The notes beneath the pieces were generated by a model. The model was not told the DNA's origin. It saw nothing but the letters and a program-made list of their open reading frames with translations, and did not search any database. From contig OV277869.1 of the NCBI GenBank assembly GCA_922989275.2, positions 23,198,189 to 23,262,188 of the forward strand: 64,000 nucleotides of DNA. The letters are read 5' to 3'. The stretch is from Gari tellinella (lineage: Eukaryota > Mollusca > Bivalvia > Cardiida > Psammobiidae). Numbering within the stretch: the first letter of the stretch is position 1; each line of letters starts with the position of its first letter. The translations under genes and the position numbers were made by a program. Below, piece by piece: positions 10,380-22,029 of the stretch.

Positions 10380-11655
10380 ATATATTAGCTATAAATATCA
10401 TTTATCATATAACTTGCAGTTTGAGAGTGCATTGAATGAGTGAGATAATGTACGAAGTAAGTGCATTAAAGCAAATGGAATGACGTTGCATTGAACAACA
10501 GAAAACCAGCAGATGACGACGTCCAAATGATGCAATGCATTATAGTTGATATTATTGTAGTTAGGAAATCATGTTCAATGTCACACTCAATTTTAGCCAA
10601 ATTGTTAAGTAAAACTGTTGTTTTTTAGTGTCAAAATCAATGTCTTTATGGGTTATGTGATCAATGTATTTTCACACCTGTACCTATTACATCTTGATAT
10701 TATGAAACTTGTACACACAAATAAATATAATGCTCGCCAAAGCTCGTGTCTTATTACCTCGGTGAACTTGTGTCATAAAATTAAGATGTAACAGGCAATC
10801 ATGTCAGATCCTCTATATTTCAATCATGATAACCATTGTTTTTTAGCATTCAAATTCTAGCATTGATAATTTATTAGTATTGTTTGCATGCTTTAACTGT
10901 GAATCAAATGTTGAAATTATTAGAATGCATTATTAAGAAAACAAATCAATGGGAACTATAATCTATGACTCTGGACTTTATCATTAGGTCAAAATGGGTC
11001 AACTAAGTTTGTTGCCTTCTTTAGCATAGTTGCCTAAAACTTAAAACTACAAAAACTGAGTCTATCTGATAGTTCTGTATTGGAAAATGAAAAATAATTT
11101 ATGCTTAAAGCATTGTGATCTGCCACATGATAAATAATGCTTTCTAAAATGATCTCTAAAACATGTCCTATTGGGCATGGCTTTATAATTATATTATATT
11201 AAAATTATTAAATACTTTTACTTGTTAATGGAATTATATAGCAGTTGCAAATTTTTATAGCAGATTAATATTTTGTAATGTTCTAAAAGTTTAATAAAGA
11301 AGTTGATTTTACGCTGTGCGTTTTGTTTGCTAATGAACTTCATACCCTTACCTAGTACCTACCAAGCAAAAATATGAATGCAGACTTGGAAAAACTGTAG
11401 AAGTAGTTCTTGAACAATATTTAATTGAATAGTTGGTAAATTGCATTTAAAGTGTAAATGGAAATGTTTACTTTAAGCATCATCCAAAGCAACAGGCAAT
11501 ACTCATTCTATAAATTAAGTACTTAAAACACTAAAACGTATTAAAAACTTTTTATTTCTAACTTTATAAATGAAACTGATTTACTCCTAATACAGAGTGT
11601 TGATACAGGTAATAATTATGCAAAAAAATATCTGAAGATTCCACTAAACATTATC
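10380..11655. other. AT-rich stretch, nothing recognised
   Basis: Interior of the inverted-terminus unit without a readable gene. Confidence 0.45.
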
Positions 11656-11885
11656 TCCAAAACCACAAGACCATGTTGCACCCAATTTTTCTTCCTGAAC
11701 AGAGTCACATTTTGGCGCAATAAGGTCTTAAGTCAACAAATCATCAAAATACCCATAATAGAGATATAACTGAAAAACTGTCTGCACATCTCAAAATGTT
11801 ATGAAAATAAAATAGTTTTTGTCGTTCCTGTAAAATTTAAAAAATGTGACTTAAGACCGTGTTGCGCTCAGGTGACGATATGTTC

Positions 11886-14190
11886 TTGATTCTAGCATGA
11901 AGAGCAACTTTCTGTCATTTAGCATGGAAAAAATAAGAGGACCGAGTAATGAGCCTTCAGGCACACCAGCATTTATTTTCTTCAGCATTGATTCTGACGA
12001 ATGTAATACGACATTTTGTGACCTGTTGCTATGGTATTTGTTTATCCAGTTCAGAAGTTGCCCATCTATCCCATTACAAGCCAATTTAAAAGTTAACCTT
12101 TGTGTCAAACACGATCAAAGACGTTTGATATGTAAAAAAACAACATACATGCACTCTGTTTATTGTCCATTGTTTGACAAATATGATAATATGTATATCA
12201 ATTAACTGAACCCCCAAACCTGATTGATTTTGAATAACAAATTATTGTCGAGAATTTTTTTTTTTACATATGTTTAAAATTATTCTTTCAAACAGTTTGC
12301 CACAGCAACTTAGCAATGAAACTGGACGGTCGTTATAAAAAACATCACTTCTATCTATATTTAAGAGAGGTTTGACATTGGCATTTTTCCACTTATCAGG
12401 AAACAATCCTCTCAATCCCCAGAGACCTTCCTACCTTGTCGTTGCCCATGAGGCTTGTTTGTCATAGGGATTGTTTCTGTTTATTAGCCCGAGATCACCC
12501 CTTCTGCAAAGAGCTTAAAGGAATGCAGATCGGGGTTTTTGATATTATGCGCTGCTGGCAATGAATGAATTTAGCCAAAATCATCTCCCTAAATTCAGTC
12601 CCATACGTTTATAACGGTGGAGCCCCTTAATGTTTATCGTGTTGTTTTTCATATTTTTTCGAGTGTTTTGTTTGTTTTTAATATTATGAATATATAGTCG
12701 TTTCTCGGCACCATATGACCTTTTTATGTGTCGCGGTGCCGTAAAACCCATCTCAATCAATCAACCTTTTGAAATGTATTTTTTTTATTATGAAAATAGT
12801 GGTCTAGCAACTGACTTCACTGTTCTTTTAGCATGCTGTGACTAATAGAGTCATGACCACTGCTTTGTTAATATCAAGTATTTTTATGATATTATTAATT
12901 TCGTTCTCAATAGTGTCAATATATTATTGTATTTAAAAATGGTTATGGTAATCTTGTATTTCTATCATCAATAGTTGACACAAAAAAAATATTCATTTAG
13001 GAAATACGGCCTTCTCTAAAATAGTACTGTAGACCTTTTCCAGGCAATTTACATTATTTTGAAGCGACGGGATATCTACTGTGCTATTTGATCCTTTAAA
13101 AATGACGTATAATTTTCCAAAAGCTTTTCTTGTCGTTAATTTGCAAATGTAATATGTTTAACTCGAGGTTATTATAAAAAATCTTTTAAATCTTTTTCTT
13201 CATACTGTTTACTCCATTCTTTCTGTTTTATATATATTTTTTTCAATCTGATTAATGTCCACTTTTAACAGTTTTATTGTTAAATCTATCTCTTGTCCTG
13301 CAAAACCTTTCTTAGTGCTGAATCAAACCGGGGTTTGTCTTCAGGTCGAATTAAAACCTTCCGAGGAATAAATTCTTCTGCATAGGCGATAAAAAATTAG
13401 TGAAGTTACTACATGCTTCATTTATATCAACCACATTTAAGACGTGACAATCATAAATTCTCCGTTTTTCACTAATTGGTTCAAAATTATAATTTTCATA
13501 AAGCCAGCCTGTTATCTCAAACAAGAATTAACAGAGTATGACAATGTCAGATTTAAATTAGTTGCTCTACGGTAACTGATATATTCTGGAACATTTTCAG
13601 TTCCAGCGTTAATTAAAGAATGTTGTAAGGTATCAAAAATGGATCTAATCAACTACCGGAATGCGTTGGTTCATAAACGACGCTTAAGGAGATTTTATGT
13701 ACATTAAATCCTTTAGGTTATGGTATAACTGATTCAAAAGATCCTCATTAAATTGCAAACAATAACAACTCGATTGGTTAAATTAAAAACAGACTCAACA
13801 ATGTTCAACATTGAGAGTAAATTCTTTAAAAAAGTATCTATCAGTAGTCCTTGAACTGTAAAAGGTACCAATAAAAAATATTTTCACAATTAGATCGGAT
13901 ATCTTATTTACAGAAAGTTTCCAGATACGTTAATCTTTTATGCTTAACAAGTTTTGATAAATATACATGTACAGTTATTCTTCCACCATGATTTGTTCTG
14001 ATATGGTAAAGCAAATTCTTCTGAAAGGATTAGGTTTTCTTCTAAAACAGAATTATCGAGATGAGTATCAGTAAAACACAAACTATCAAAGTCAATTTAA
14101 AAAAGAGTCTAATTTAGTTCTCTTACTTCTAATATTGCAATGCATAAATAGGAGACAATTAGTACTGCCTGTAGTTGTATATTGGCACTG
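11886..14190 (-). mobile_element. Decayed jockey/CR1-like LINE (endonuclease + RT)
   Basis: On the - strand, in order: an endonuclease piece DFDSLCFTDTHLDNSVLEEN (about 14095-14035); a linker IPRKVLIRPEDKPRFDSALRK (about 13370-13310); an RT start FPDKWKNANVKPL..NDRPVSLLSCCGKLFERI (about 12410-12270); and an RT palm piece GVPEGSLLGPLIFSMLND (about 11960-11905). These are standard jockey/CR1-clade motifs. The FADD box is missing, and the copy is broken by stops, a SINE at 12418-12751 and the 4.27-kb unit next to its 3' side. Confidence 0.75.
12418..12751 (+). mobile_element. SINE-like repeat with target-site duplication, inserted in the LINE
   Basis: Starts CCCAGAGACCTTCCTACCTTG and ends GCGGTGCCGTAAAACCCAT. 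CTCAATC stands on both sides (12411-12417 and 12752-12758), a 7-bp duplication supporting retroposition. The flanks are RT sequence of the host LINE. No poly-A and no clear A/B boxes were seen. Confidence 0.75.
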
Positions 14191-14199
14191 AATTCAATT

Positions 14200-14700
14200 C
14201 AATATCACCAGACTGTATGAGTAGTCAAACAAAAACTTATATTAAACTAATTAGTACCAGCAAATCTCTCAAACAGTGTCAATAATGACAATACTCCTAA
14301 TCAACTCTTCCATCATAAGAAATATTGTAAATTTATTTAATTAAAATAAAACAAAAATTTTCTTGTGAATCAATCTGGGACGGCAATGAAATAAACCTAT
14401 GGCTGATCTCCAGGCACCAATATCATTTCCAATCAAGTAACAGGTTAATCTACACAGTCTTGCCATCCCTTTCAACAGCAGCCAAACACACTACCATGAC
14501 CAACTTAACAGTAGACAACCAGTAAACATATTCTAAGAAGAGAATGCATGACAGTCTACTCATTCCAGCACCAAACCTCATAGTGTCACTACATCTTGGT
14601 TACCTTTAGTAGTAACACCATAACCATCACATTCTTACAAAAGCCCCGCGGTGCCATTCCATATTCCTACTTCAAGGTTAAGGGTTCAACATTTCTAATA
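14200..14700. other. No gene recognised
   Basis: AT-rich stretch without readable elements. Confidence 0.4.
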
Positions 14701-14701
14701 G

Positions 14702-14828
14702 TTAAAACTTCCATTTTCCATGTTCCGATGTCCAAGTTCCATGTTCCGACGTCCAAGTTCCCTGTTCAAACTTCCAACTTGCAAGTTCCATGTTCCGACT
14801 TCCAACTTCCACCTTTTTACTTCAAAGT
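14702..14828. repeat. Minisatellite, about 20-bp unit
   Basis: Degenerate tandem copies of CCATGTTCCGACGTCCAAGTT. The open frame rich in HVPTSKF-like repeats across it comes from the repeat. Confidence 0.75.
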
Positions 14829-14829
14829 T

Positions 14830-15390
14830 CTAACTTATCCCGTGTCATCATAATTTCGCGCCATATTTTTTCACGCATGTCTGTTTGTAGACGAGAGTCA
14901 TCTTTCGGAACCTGGAATTCCGAAACGTCACGCGCACTGCTTCTTTATATAAATAGCTCATGTACAATATGTGTTGCATAAAAGCAGTGACGTCAACATT
15001 GTGTAGCATATATGTCATGTGATACAAACCATCTGATACGGAAAAAGATTGTTGGGCCTGTATTCGCTTGTTTTTAGAATAGGTATATAATAATAGCGTT
15101 ATTATTATGTAACATTATAAATAAAACTCCTCAGATTTGTTCATGCCTTAAGTGATTTTATCAGTCTGAGTCTACACATGTACATGCACGTTTACATGAC
15201 GTCACGCTTATCGAAAACGACGTCTTTCTATGCAGAACTGCAGATACACCAGTAAAAGCTTGTTATCATCGGAGGACATGTTATAAAGAAATGTATCTTA
15301 ATCAACGCGGGTACTTAACACTTTGAACTATAGTTAATTGTATTCACAGTGTTTGCAAACAGTACATCTGTGAAAAATACAATTTTCCTC
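14830..15390. other. No gene recognised; TATA-like site at about 14946
   Basis: CTTTATATAAATAGC at 14941-14955 resembles a TATA box, but no start exon was found downstream, so no promoter is called. Confidence 0.35.
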
Positions 15391-15391
15391 G

Positions 15392-15460
15392 GCAAACAGT
15401 GTAGACCATGATCAGGGGCCTTATAAAGAAGCCGTCTGACAATGGTCGGCATTGTTTGTC
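15392..15460. repeat. Core A hairpin, AGTGTAGACC subtype
   Basis: AAACAGTGTAGACCATGATCAG left; CTGACAATGGTCGGCATTGTTTG right. Confidence 0.6.
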
Positions 15461-15597
15461 ATTGGTATTAAAAACACCTCTTAAGAGTCGAACATGGACT
15501 TAACATTTTGAAAACTATAGAAGTGTGAATGTCCATTTGAAGGTACATATGTCAATGAGTTAGTATAGGCTTGACTTTTTTTTAAATAATCCAACAG

Positions 15598-15745
15598 GTC
15601 ACTCTTGATGATCCTCAATACCCTGATATCAAATGTCAGGCTACATGTGGAAGACGAATGTTGAAGGTCGACATGTATCTAGATCATCCATACGTCAGTG
15701 GGTATTGGTTCAACATAGGCAAAAGTGCTTGGGATAATGGCAACA
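15598..15745 (+). CDS. Gene 1, internal 148-bp exon of an unrecognised secreted-type protein
   Basis: Acceptor CTTGACTTTTTTTT..CAACAG precedes the frame VTLDDPQYPDIKCQATCGRR, then MLKVDM..YWFNIGKSAWDNGN, and the donor is GTATGT. The exon enters in phase 0 and leaves in phase 1. It matches the gene 2 exon at 48773-48920 in length (148 bp), splice phases and 21 of 49 residues without gaps, including two Cys and the MLKVDM block; such conservation argues for real coding. The next exon is at 29328, whose phase fits and would give Lys at the junction. Upstream exons (signal peptide, second exon) were not found. Family and function are not recognised. Confidence 0.75.
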
Positions 15746-15967
15746 GTATGTATAATCACATAGCTCTAAAGTGTAGGTCCATTTCACATGATACAATCTG
15801 CATGACCTAACCAGACTACTAATTCTAGTATGTAGACACAATTTAAGGCTTGATAGAGACGGAGAGGGGAAATCATATAAATATCGTAAAAACTTCCATA
15901 AGACTTAATCTCCTAATAAATACGAAAGAAGACTGCCAATTTTATCGTGAGTTGTTACCCTATAACC

Positions 15968-16123
15968 ACCTGGCTCCGAGGTTATAAAGCTTTTGACTTG
16001 AGTCTAAACTCGTTCCGAAGCATTTGATTGGTCAGATTTGAGCCTAGGCTCAAATCTGACCAATCAAATGCTTGGGAACACACTCAGACTCAAATAAAAC
16101 GCTTTATAACCTCGTAGCCAGGT
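15968..16123. repeat. 156-bp palindrome with CCAAT-type centre
   Basis: ACCTGGCTCCGAGGTTATAAAGC mirrors GCTTTATAACCTCGTAGCCAGGT, and the centre CATTTGATTGGTCAGATTTGAGC mirrors itself around GCCTAGGC. A partial relative is at 3530-3640. Confidence 0.8.
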
Positions 16124-16189
16124 TGTCGTCTGCTTCAATATCGTTGTTTGCAATATCGTGTAAAAGTTACATTAAATGCAGTTTGTCTG

Positions 16190-16285
16190 ACGAAAATCCG
16201 AAACGAGTGTCAAACATTTTGAATTCTGGGTCAATACTGTTTACAAAGTCGACTATAGTTTACTACGGTACTCAAAGGGTTAAGT
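16190..16285. repeat. Old core A element remnant
   Basis: GAGTGTCAAACATTTTGAATTCTGG..AATACTGTTTACAAAGTCGAC parallels the element at 42560-42645, ending in AAAGGGTTAA. Confidence 0.5.
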
Positions 16286-16289
16286 AGAA

Positions 16290-17600
16290 CTTACTCTTAT
16301 ATCGAAGTTAAACATGATAGATACGTCTTAACTTCAAACTAAAGATAAGTTCGACTTAATCGAATACGAATTCTTAAAATTCAACTTTTATGATACAACG
16401 AGTTACAGTTATCGCGATTCGATAGTTACGGTATGATATACAGATCCAGACTAATTGAATCAATCACGGGTTTTTTAACGACCAGGACTTCTTTACCGCC
16501 CAAGTAGGAAACCAGCTTTAGTTGTTAACTGATTCCGGTTAATGTACAGTAAATATTTGATGACGCTATTCTTACAACATGGAAAACTAGTGGAAGCTAA
16601 TAAAATTGAATTTAAATGAAATATTTTGCATGTTAAATACATATAATGGATATACCACGAACATTCATTTCCAACTCTGGGGTTTCTGTGAGAGTTTGAG
16701 GTATATCAGTGTTAGTAATGCAAAACATAGGATAACGGTTATTTGTCCAGTTAGTGGTAAATTGAAACCACCCCTTCAGCAGTTTGAACTTTTCGGTTAC
16801 CTCTACTATGAAATCTAAATTGTGATATGTTAATAAATATAATACAATAAATGAATAAATATCCCGTAAAAGATAAAAGTATATAAGGTGAGGTAATTAG
16901 AAACGCCATCAAACTCAAATAGAAATGTAAATCTATTCCGGATTGTTTAATGACTTCAATTAATAAAATCTGCTTTAAAAACTATTTTGAGTAGTAACAG
17001 CATTTGAAATTTCAAAACAATATGTTTCATTTTCCTATCTTTTATTTGCAAACGTAAAACCTTTACCATCTACTATTGACGTTTTGATTATGTATTTATA
17101 GTTTTGAGTCTACCTGTAATGGTGTGCCCCTACATGGCTTTTTGTATCAATAAAATATCAATCTATTTATCTACGTATAGAAATAAAATATACCGACTAT
17201 GCCTTCGGTTTATAAGAATCAATCTTCATTCAAAACATTACGTTATAACACTAAAGATGTTTCGCTTTTCGGCTCATCTGTGGAACTTGTACCAGACCGA
17301 CTTAATATGTCCATAAATTTTGCATCATCTGCATATTTCTGCATTTGAAACTAAAGTATTTACAGACAGACAGCCGAACGGCATGGATATAGTTTGCTGC
17401 CACAGGTAAACTCATGTACTAGTATTTGAGGTAAAATGGGCAAGTTTCCACTGGAGCGCTGTTTAATTTACTAGTTGCCCAACCTTTACATTCACCCTCT
17501 GATTGATTAAGAAATGAACTGATTTTCTTTTCGGTGTTTAAGGCCCCTCGCATATCAGAGTTTTCTTGCGGGCGAGCGGAAATGCGTCTCCTCGACATAT
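16290..17600. other. No gene recognised
   Basis: AT-rich intron sequence; the short open frames at 16606 and 17104 have no recognisable domain. Confidence 0.45.
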
Positions 17601-17700
17601 ACTTTTATCGAACGTGCTTATACTAGAAAATTAACATATAAGAAAAGGTTGATAATCTTCAGTGTTTCCCCGGTAGAGTGATCGTCTAGTAATCCAAAGC
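17600..17700 (+). mobile_element. tRNA-SINE fragment
   Basis: CGTGCTTATACTAGAAAATTAACATA then CAGTGTTTCCCCGGTAGAGTGATCG resemble 5290-5390. The B box is not preserved. Confidence 0.45.
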
Positions 17701-17789
17701 AGTGTTGGTCCGTGACAAGTTGTATGTAAACAACAGACTATATAAACCCAGTAGTGGAGCTACCGATTAGGCCATCGAAGAAGGGTATG

Positions 17790-20700
17790 ACTTAGATAAC
17801 CTAAGTATACTCTCATGGAATGTCGAGGGTCTAAAAGGCTGTCTGCTTGATGATGACTTTATTAACTTTGTACATAACTTTGATATACTTTTCTTTAGTA
17901 AAACGTGGCAAACAGCGCGCGATGATTTTGCACTAAATGGTTATGAGTGTGTGTCTGTTCCTCGGCGTGAGAGTTTGCACGGTAGTACATGTAAACGTGA
18001 TCAAGGAGGTGTGTGCTTGTTTTATAAAAGTTTCCTTCAAAATGGTATTGAAATTTTAGATTGTGATAGCAATGGGTGTATATATGGGTTAAGTTTTGTA
18101 AATCAGTTTTGGGGTGGAATGAAGATATGTGTGTGTGCTTTATCTACATTCCCCCCTCAAACTCTGTATATTTTATTATGCACGAAATAGGATTTTTGAG
18201 AAATTAGAACGAGATATTCATAAATATTCAGAAATTGGCAAAATTTGTATCATGGGTGATCTAAATTCACGATGTGGGAACAAACCTGATATAATGGTTT
18301 ATTCGTCACACATTAGTAGATACATTAGAACAATAGATGATGATGATGATGACGATGATAACGATGATGTTGATGATGATGCTATTAGCGGGGTGATTGA
18401 TTGTGGCGATTTTATTGATTATATTGATATATATATGATAATGTTGCTGGTAATGATGATCATGACTTTGTTGTTGTTGTTGATTATGATGATGATGATG
18501 ATAATTTTGAATATGTAGTTTTACCTCCCCGCTCATCGCTCGATTCTTGTACAAATACTTCGGATAAAAAATTATTAGATATATGTTTGAGTACTGATAT
18601 AAAAATTGTAAATGGAAGAATTGGTGACGATGCAGGAATAGGCAATTATACATATATGTCATCTACTGGCAGACGTTTAATTGATTACGTCTTAATGTCT
18701 AGAAATATTGTTCAACAGCATTGACAATTTTATTGTTCATGAATTGTTTACTTGTTCTCAACATGTACCCACCCATACAGCAGAACTTAATTGTTAAGAG
18801 ATTAAAACAACTAGATAATGCGCAATGCTATGTAAATGAACAGCTTGTATGGAACAGTAGTAGAGCAGATTTATTACACGAACGTATTAATTCAATATCA
18901 CTCAATATTTCATCAATAGTAGACGATATTATTGTTTCCGAAACAAGTATACATACAGGCATAGACGAAACTTCCGATCTTTTATATGCAAAAGCTTTTG
19001 AAATATGCGGCGAACGCAAGGTAATTAGACCGTCCAATAACAAACAAAAACGTAAATTCCAAAGTCCTTGGTTTAATAATGAATGTGAAATGGCTCGGCG
19101 TGAATTAAAATCAGCCAATAAAAATTATAAAATATATGAAAGGTGTAGAACAATGGCCAATAGCATGGTAATTATAAACAAGCGTCGTATATACCGTAAA
19201 GTAAAGCGACATGCACATTCCTCGTTTAAGACGAAACAAAAAGAAACATTACATAATTTAGCTAGCTCGCACCCGAAAAAATTCTGGGCCGAAATTCGCA
19301 AATTTAAAAAGAAACGTACCGTTAATCAGTTGTACAAAGCAGATTTTTATGAGCATTTTAAGCATTTGTTTTCGGGTAACAATGTATTTCAAGATTTTGA
19401 CGTTGAATCTGAACTGATGTAAAATAACTTTGATATTAATGTTGATCAGCTAGATCATAGTTTCAGTTTGGAAGAGGTTAATAAGGCTATTGAAACTTTG
19501 AAGCCGGGTAAAAGTGGTGGTGTTGACCAGCTTAAACCCGAAATTTTTATTGAGTGTAAATCTGTGTTAACTCCGATACTATGTATACTATTTAATTACA
19601 TGTTTGATAGCGGTATATACCCGGACAGTTGGGCACGGGGTATTATTGTTCCTGTGCCAAAGAAAGGTAATTTGAATGATGTTAACAATTATCGTGCAAT
19701 AGTCCTGACTAGCATTTGTTCTAAACTGTTTTCTATATTATTAGACATAAGACTTCGTAAGTGGGCGGAGGATAACAGCGTATTATGTGACTTTCAATTT
19801 GGTTTCCGACAGCACAAAAGCACCACTGACTGTGTTTTTGTTTTACAATCTATTATAGATAAAATCATAAATCATTAGAAAAAGAAATTGTACTGTACTT
19901 TCATAGACTTTAGAAAAGCGTTCGATCTGGTTTATCGGAACGGAGTATGGTATAAATTGATTAATTGTGGAATTTCTTCAAAGATCATAAAAATGCTACA
20001 AGCTATCACTATCTACGAGTCTGTGAAGCTATGTGTTAGAGCTAACGGTTCACTGTCGGACAATTTTGAAAGCTACATGGGCGTCAAACAAGGGGAACCA
20101 CTCTCCCCGATACTTTTCATTTTCTTTATTAACGACATGTATACCCACTTACAAAACGACATAATGGATTCCATTACCATTGACGAAATACAGTTATATT
20201 TACTATTGTTTGCTGATGACACTGTATTATTTTCATATACTAAAGAAGGTTTGCAGAACCTGTTATTATTGAACAAAATGGAATATTCATGTTAACACGG
20301 ATAAGAAAGTTGTGATGGTTTTTAAAAGGAATAATTACAGAGAGAATTTTAATATTCATTTTAATACAGTAAAACTTAAGGTTGTGCAAGAATTTACTTA
20401 TTTAGGAATAACAATGTTTGTTAATGGTAAATTCTATAAAGCACAAAAAACTCTGGCAAATCAAGCCAGAAAAGCACTTTTTTCACTAAATTCCATGTTT
20501 GAAAATATCGAGTTAAGCGTTTCAGAAAAGTTGAAATTGTATGAGGCAATGATATTACCAATTTTAAACTATGGATCACCAATTTGGGCGTCTCATAAGG
20601 GTCCAGATATTGAAAGAAATCAATTGAAATGTTTAAACAAATTCTTGATGTAAGACAACAAACACCAAATGCAGTTTTTTACGGTGAACTAGGACGATTT

Positions 20701-21366
20701 CCATTACAAATTTTGAGAAAGATTGATATGGTTAAATATTGGTATAGAATAATGCAGTCACCAGATTCACTAATTTACAAGGTTTATGACATGAGAGATG
20801 AAAATGGTCAACACATTAATCAGTGGACTTTAGAATTAAAGCATCTGCTTTCTGAAACAGGTTTTAACTTTTTGTTTAATGTTGATACTGTATCAAAATT
20901 ACAGATTGACAATGTAGCTGAACGTATACGTGACCAATATCTCCAGCACTGGTATGCAGAAATTAGAAATTCATCCAAATTAGATACTTATTCTGCCATT
21001 AAAACGACATTTGAATTTGAAAAATACCTACATTGCGTAAAAAATAATAAACACAGATTTGCTTTAACTACGAGACTGAGATGCTCCGCTCATAGGCTTG
21101 CCATTGAAGAAGGAAGATATAGAAACATCGATAGAATCGATAGAATATGTACTAAATGTAATATAGGTGCCCTTGAATCTGAATTTCATTTTGTATTAGT
21201 ATGTCCATATTACAGAGACATTAGGAATACATGTTTTAACAGTTATTACTGTTCTTGGCCTACTTTACAGAAATTTAAATCTCTTATGACGTCTTCTCAG
21301 AGAGGCACACTTATTAAGTTGTATTTAGCAAACGTCAAAAGAGAATCAATCAATGATGTATTATAA
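17790..21366 (+). mobile_element. Near-complete but dead non-LTR retrotransposon (EN + RT + C-terminal zinc-like motif)
   Basis: Endonuclease: LSILSWNVEGLKG (17803) through GGVCLFYK, MGDLNSRCG (18252-18278) and GNYTYMSSTGRRLIDYVL (about 18640-18695). Linker: SPWFNNECEMARRELKSANK (about 19060). RT: DSWARGIIVPVPKKG.., FGFRQHKSTTD, FIDFRKAFD (19903-19929), GVKQGEPLSPILF, LLLFADDTVLF (20200-20232), FTYLGI, then ILNYGSPIW. C-terminus: CTKCNIGALESEFHFVLVC. Frame breaks occur near 18170, 18718, 18780, 20270 and 20640, with in-frame stops at 19420 and 19876, so it cannot be active. The layout matches an EN-RT family common in bivalve genomes. It lies in the gene 1 intron in the sense orientation. No ORF1 was seen. 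Confidence 0.9.
18330..18516 (+). repeat. GAT/GTT trinucleotide expansion inside the LINE endonuclease
   Basis: A run of GATGATGATGATGATGACGATG-type triplets, then TTGTTGTTGTTG and GATGATGATGATG, lies between the GDLNSR motif and the NFEYVVLPP segment. It encodes mainly Asp in the element frame. Confidence 0.85.
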
Positions 21367-21439
21367 GTCTTCATATAAACCCTTTTTAATAGTCCATTTA
21401 ACAAGGTAACAATGTATATAAGTTGTAAAATAACATATT

Positions 21440-21990
21440 TGTTTGTATTTGTTTAAAAAATGTTGATTGCGCAATCCGGGATAAAGATGACGCAGAGAGC
21501 ACATGCAGAGGCTCCCGGTGTTATTTTTGACCTGCATTGTGCAACTTATTATTAAATTATCTGCATGTGTTATATCTACTTAAATCTTATGTCAGAAATC
21601 GCCCAATTCGGGATAGAAATAACACAGAAAGCTCCGAGCCCTCTGTGTTGTTTCTGACCTGAATTGTACGATAATTAAAAGTATCAAAATTAAATCACCT
21701 GCATGTGTTATATCTATTTAAATCTTATGACAGAAATCGCACAATTCGGGATAGAAATAAGGCAGAAAGCTCCGAGATTTCTGTGTTGTTTCTGACCTGA
21801 ATTGTACTATAAGTAGTGTTGCAATAATAATTATCAAAGTTAATCTCAAATTAAAATACTTGCGCAATTCAGGATAAAAGTAACGCAGAGAGCTCATGTA
21901 GAAGCTCCCCGTGTTGGTTTTCACCTGCATTGTTCTACTTACTGTCGAAATAGAAAGACAAAATCTGCACACTTCAGGATGGAAATTGCG
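21440..21990. repeat. Tandem array of hairpins, period about 125-135 bp
   Basis: At least four units repeat GCACAATTCGGGATAGAAAT..CAGAAAGCTCC..GTGTTGTTTCTGACCTGAATTGT. Within each, CAATTCGGGAT..AGAAATAACACAGA pairs with TCTGTGTTGTTTCTGACCTGAATTG, so every unit is itself a hairpin. The array starts just after the LINE stop codon at 21366. Confidence 0.75.
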
Positions 21991-22029
21991 CAGAAAGCTC
22001 CGACAGGAAAAAAATAATTGGAAAAATGA

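Larger units (their letters stand above)
7608..11882. mobile_element. 4.27-kb unit bounded by 42-bp inverted termini
   Basis: CATATCGTCACCTGAGCGCA then ACACGGTCTCAAGTCACATTTT at 7609-7650 is repeated in reverse at 11840-11882 with one mismatch. Subterminal repeats with the shared word GGTCTTAAGT follow inside each end (7682-7725 and 11659-11735). LINE sequence lies on both outer sides. Inside are a decayed cysteine-peptidase-like domain (8395-8880), a TTAA MITE (9645-9907) and a 170-bp palindrome (10209-10379). No transposase was recognised; the unit could be a non-autonomous DNA transposon carrying a captured domain. Confidence 0.55.

Noticed and set aside
10167..10443. Open frames on both strands at the same place
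   Set aside because: Explained by the 170-bp palindrome; the mirrored peptides are a symmetry effect.
14936..14980. TATA-like CTTTATATAAATAGC as a promoter for gene 1
   Set aside because: No first exon or second exon homologous to gene 2 could be found between it and 15598.
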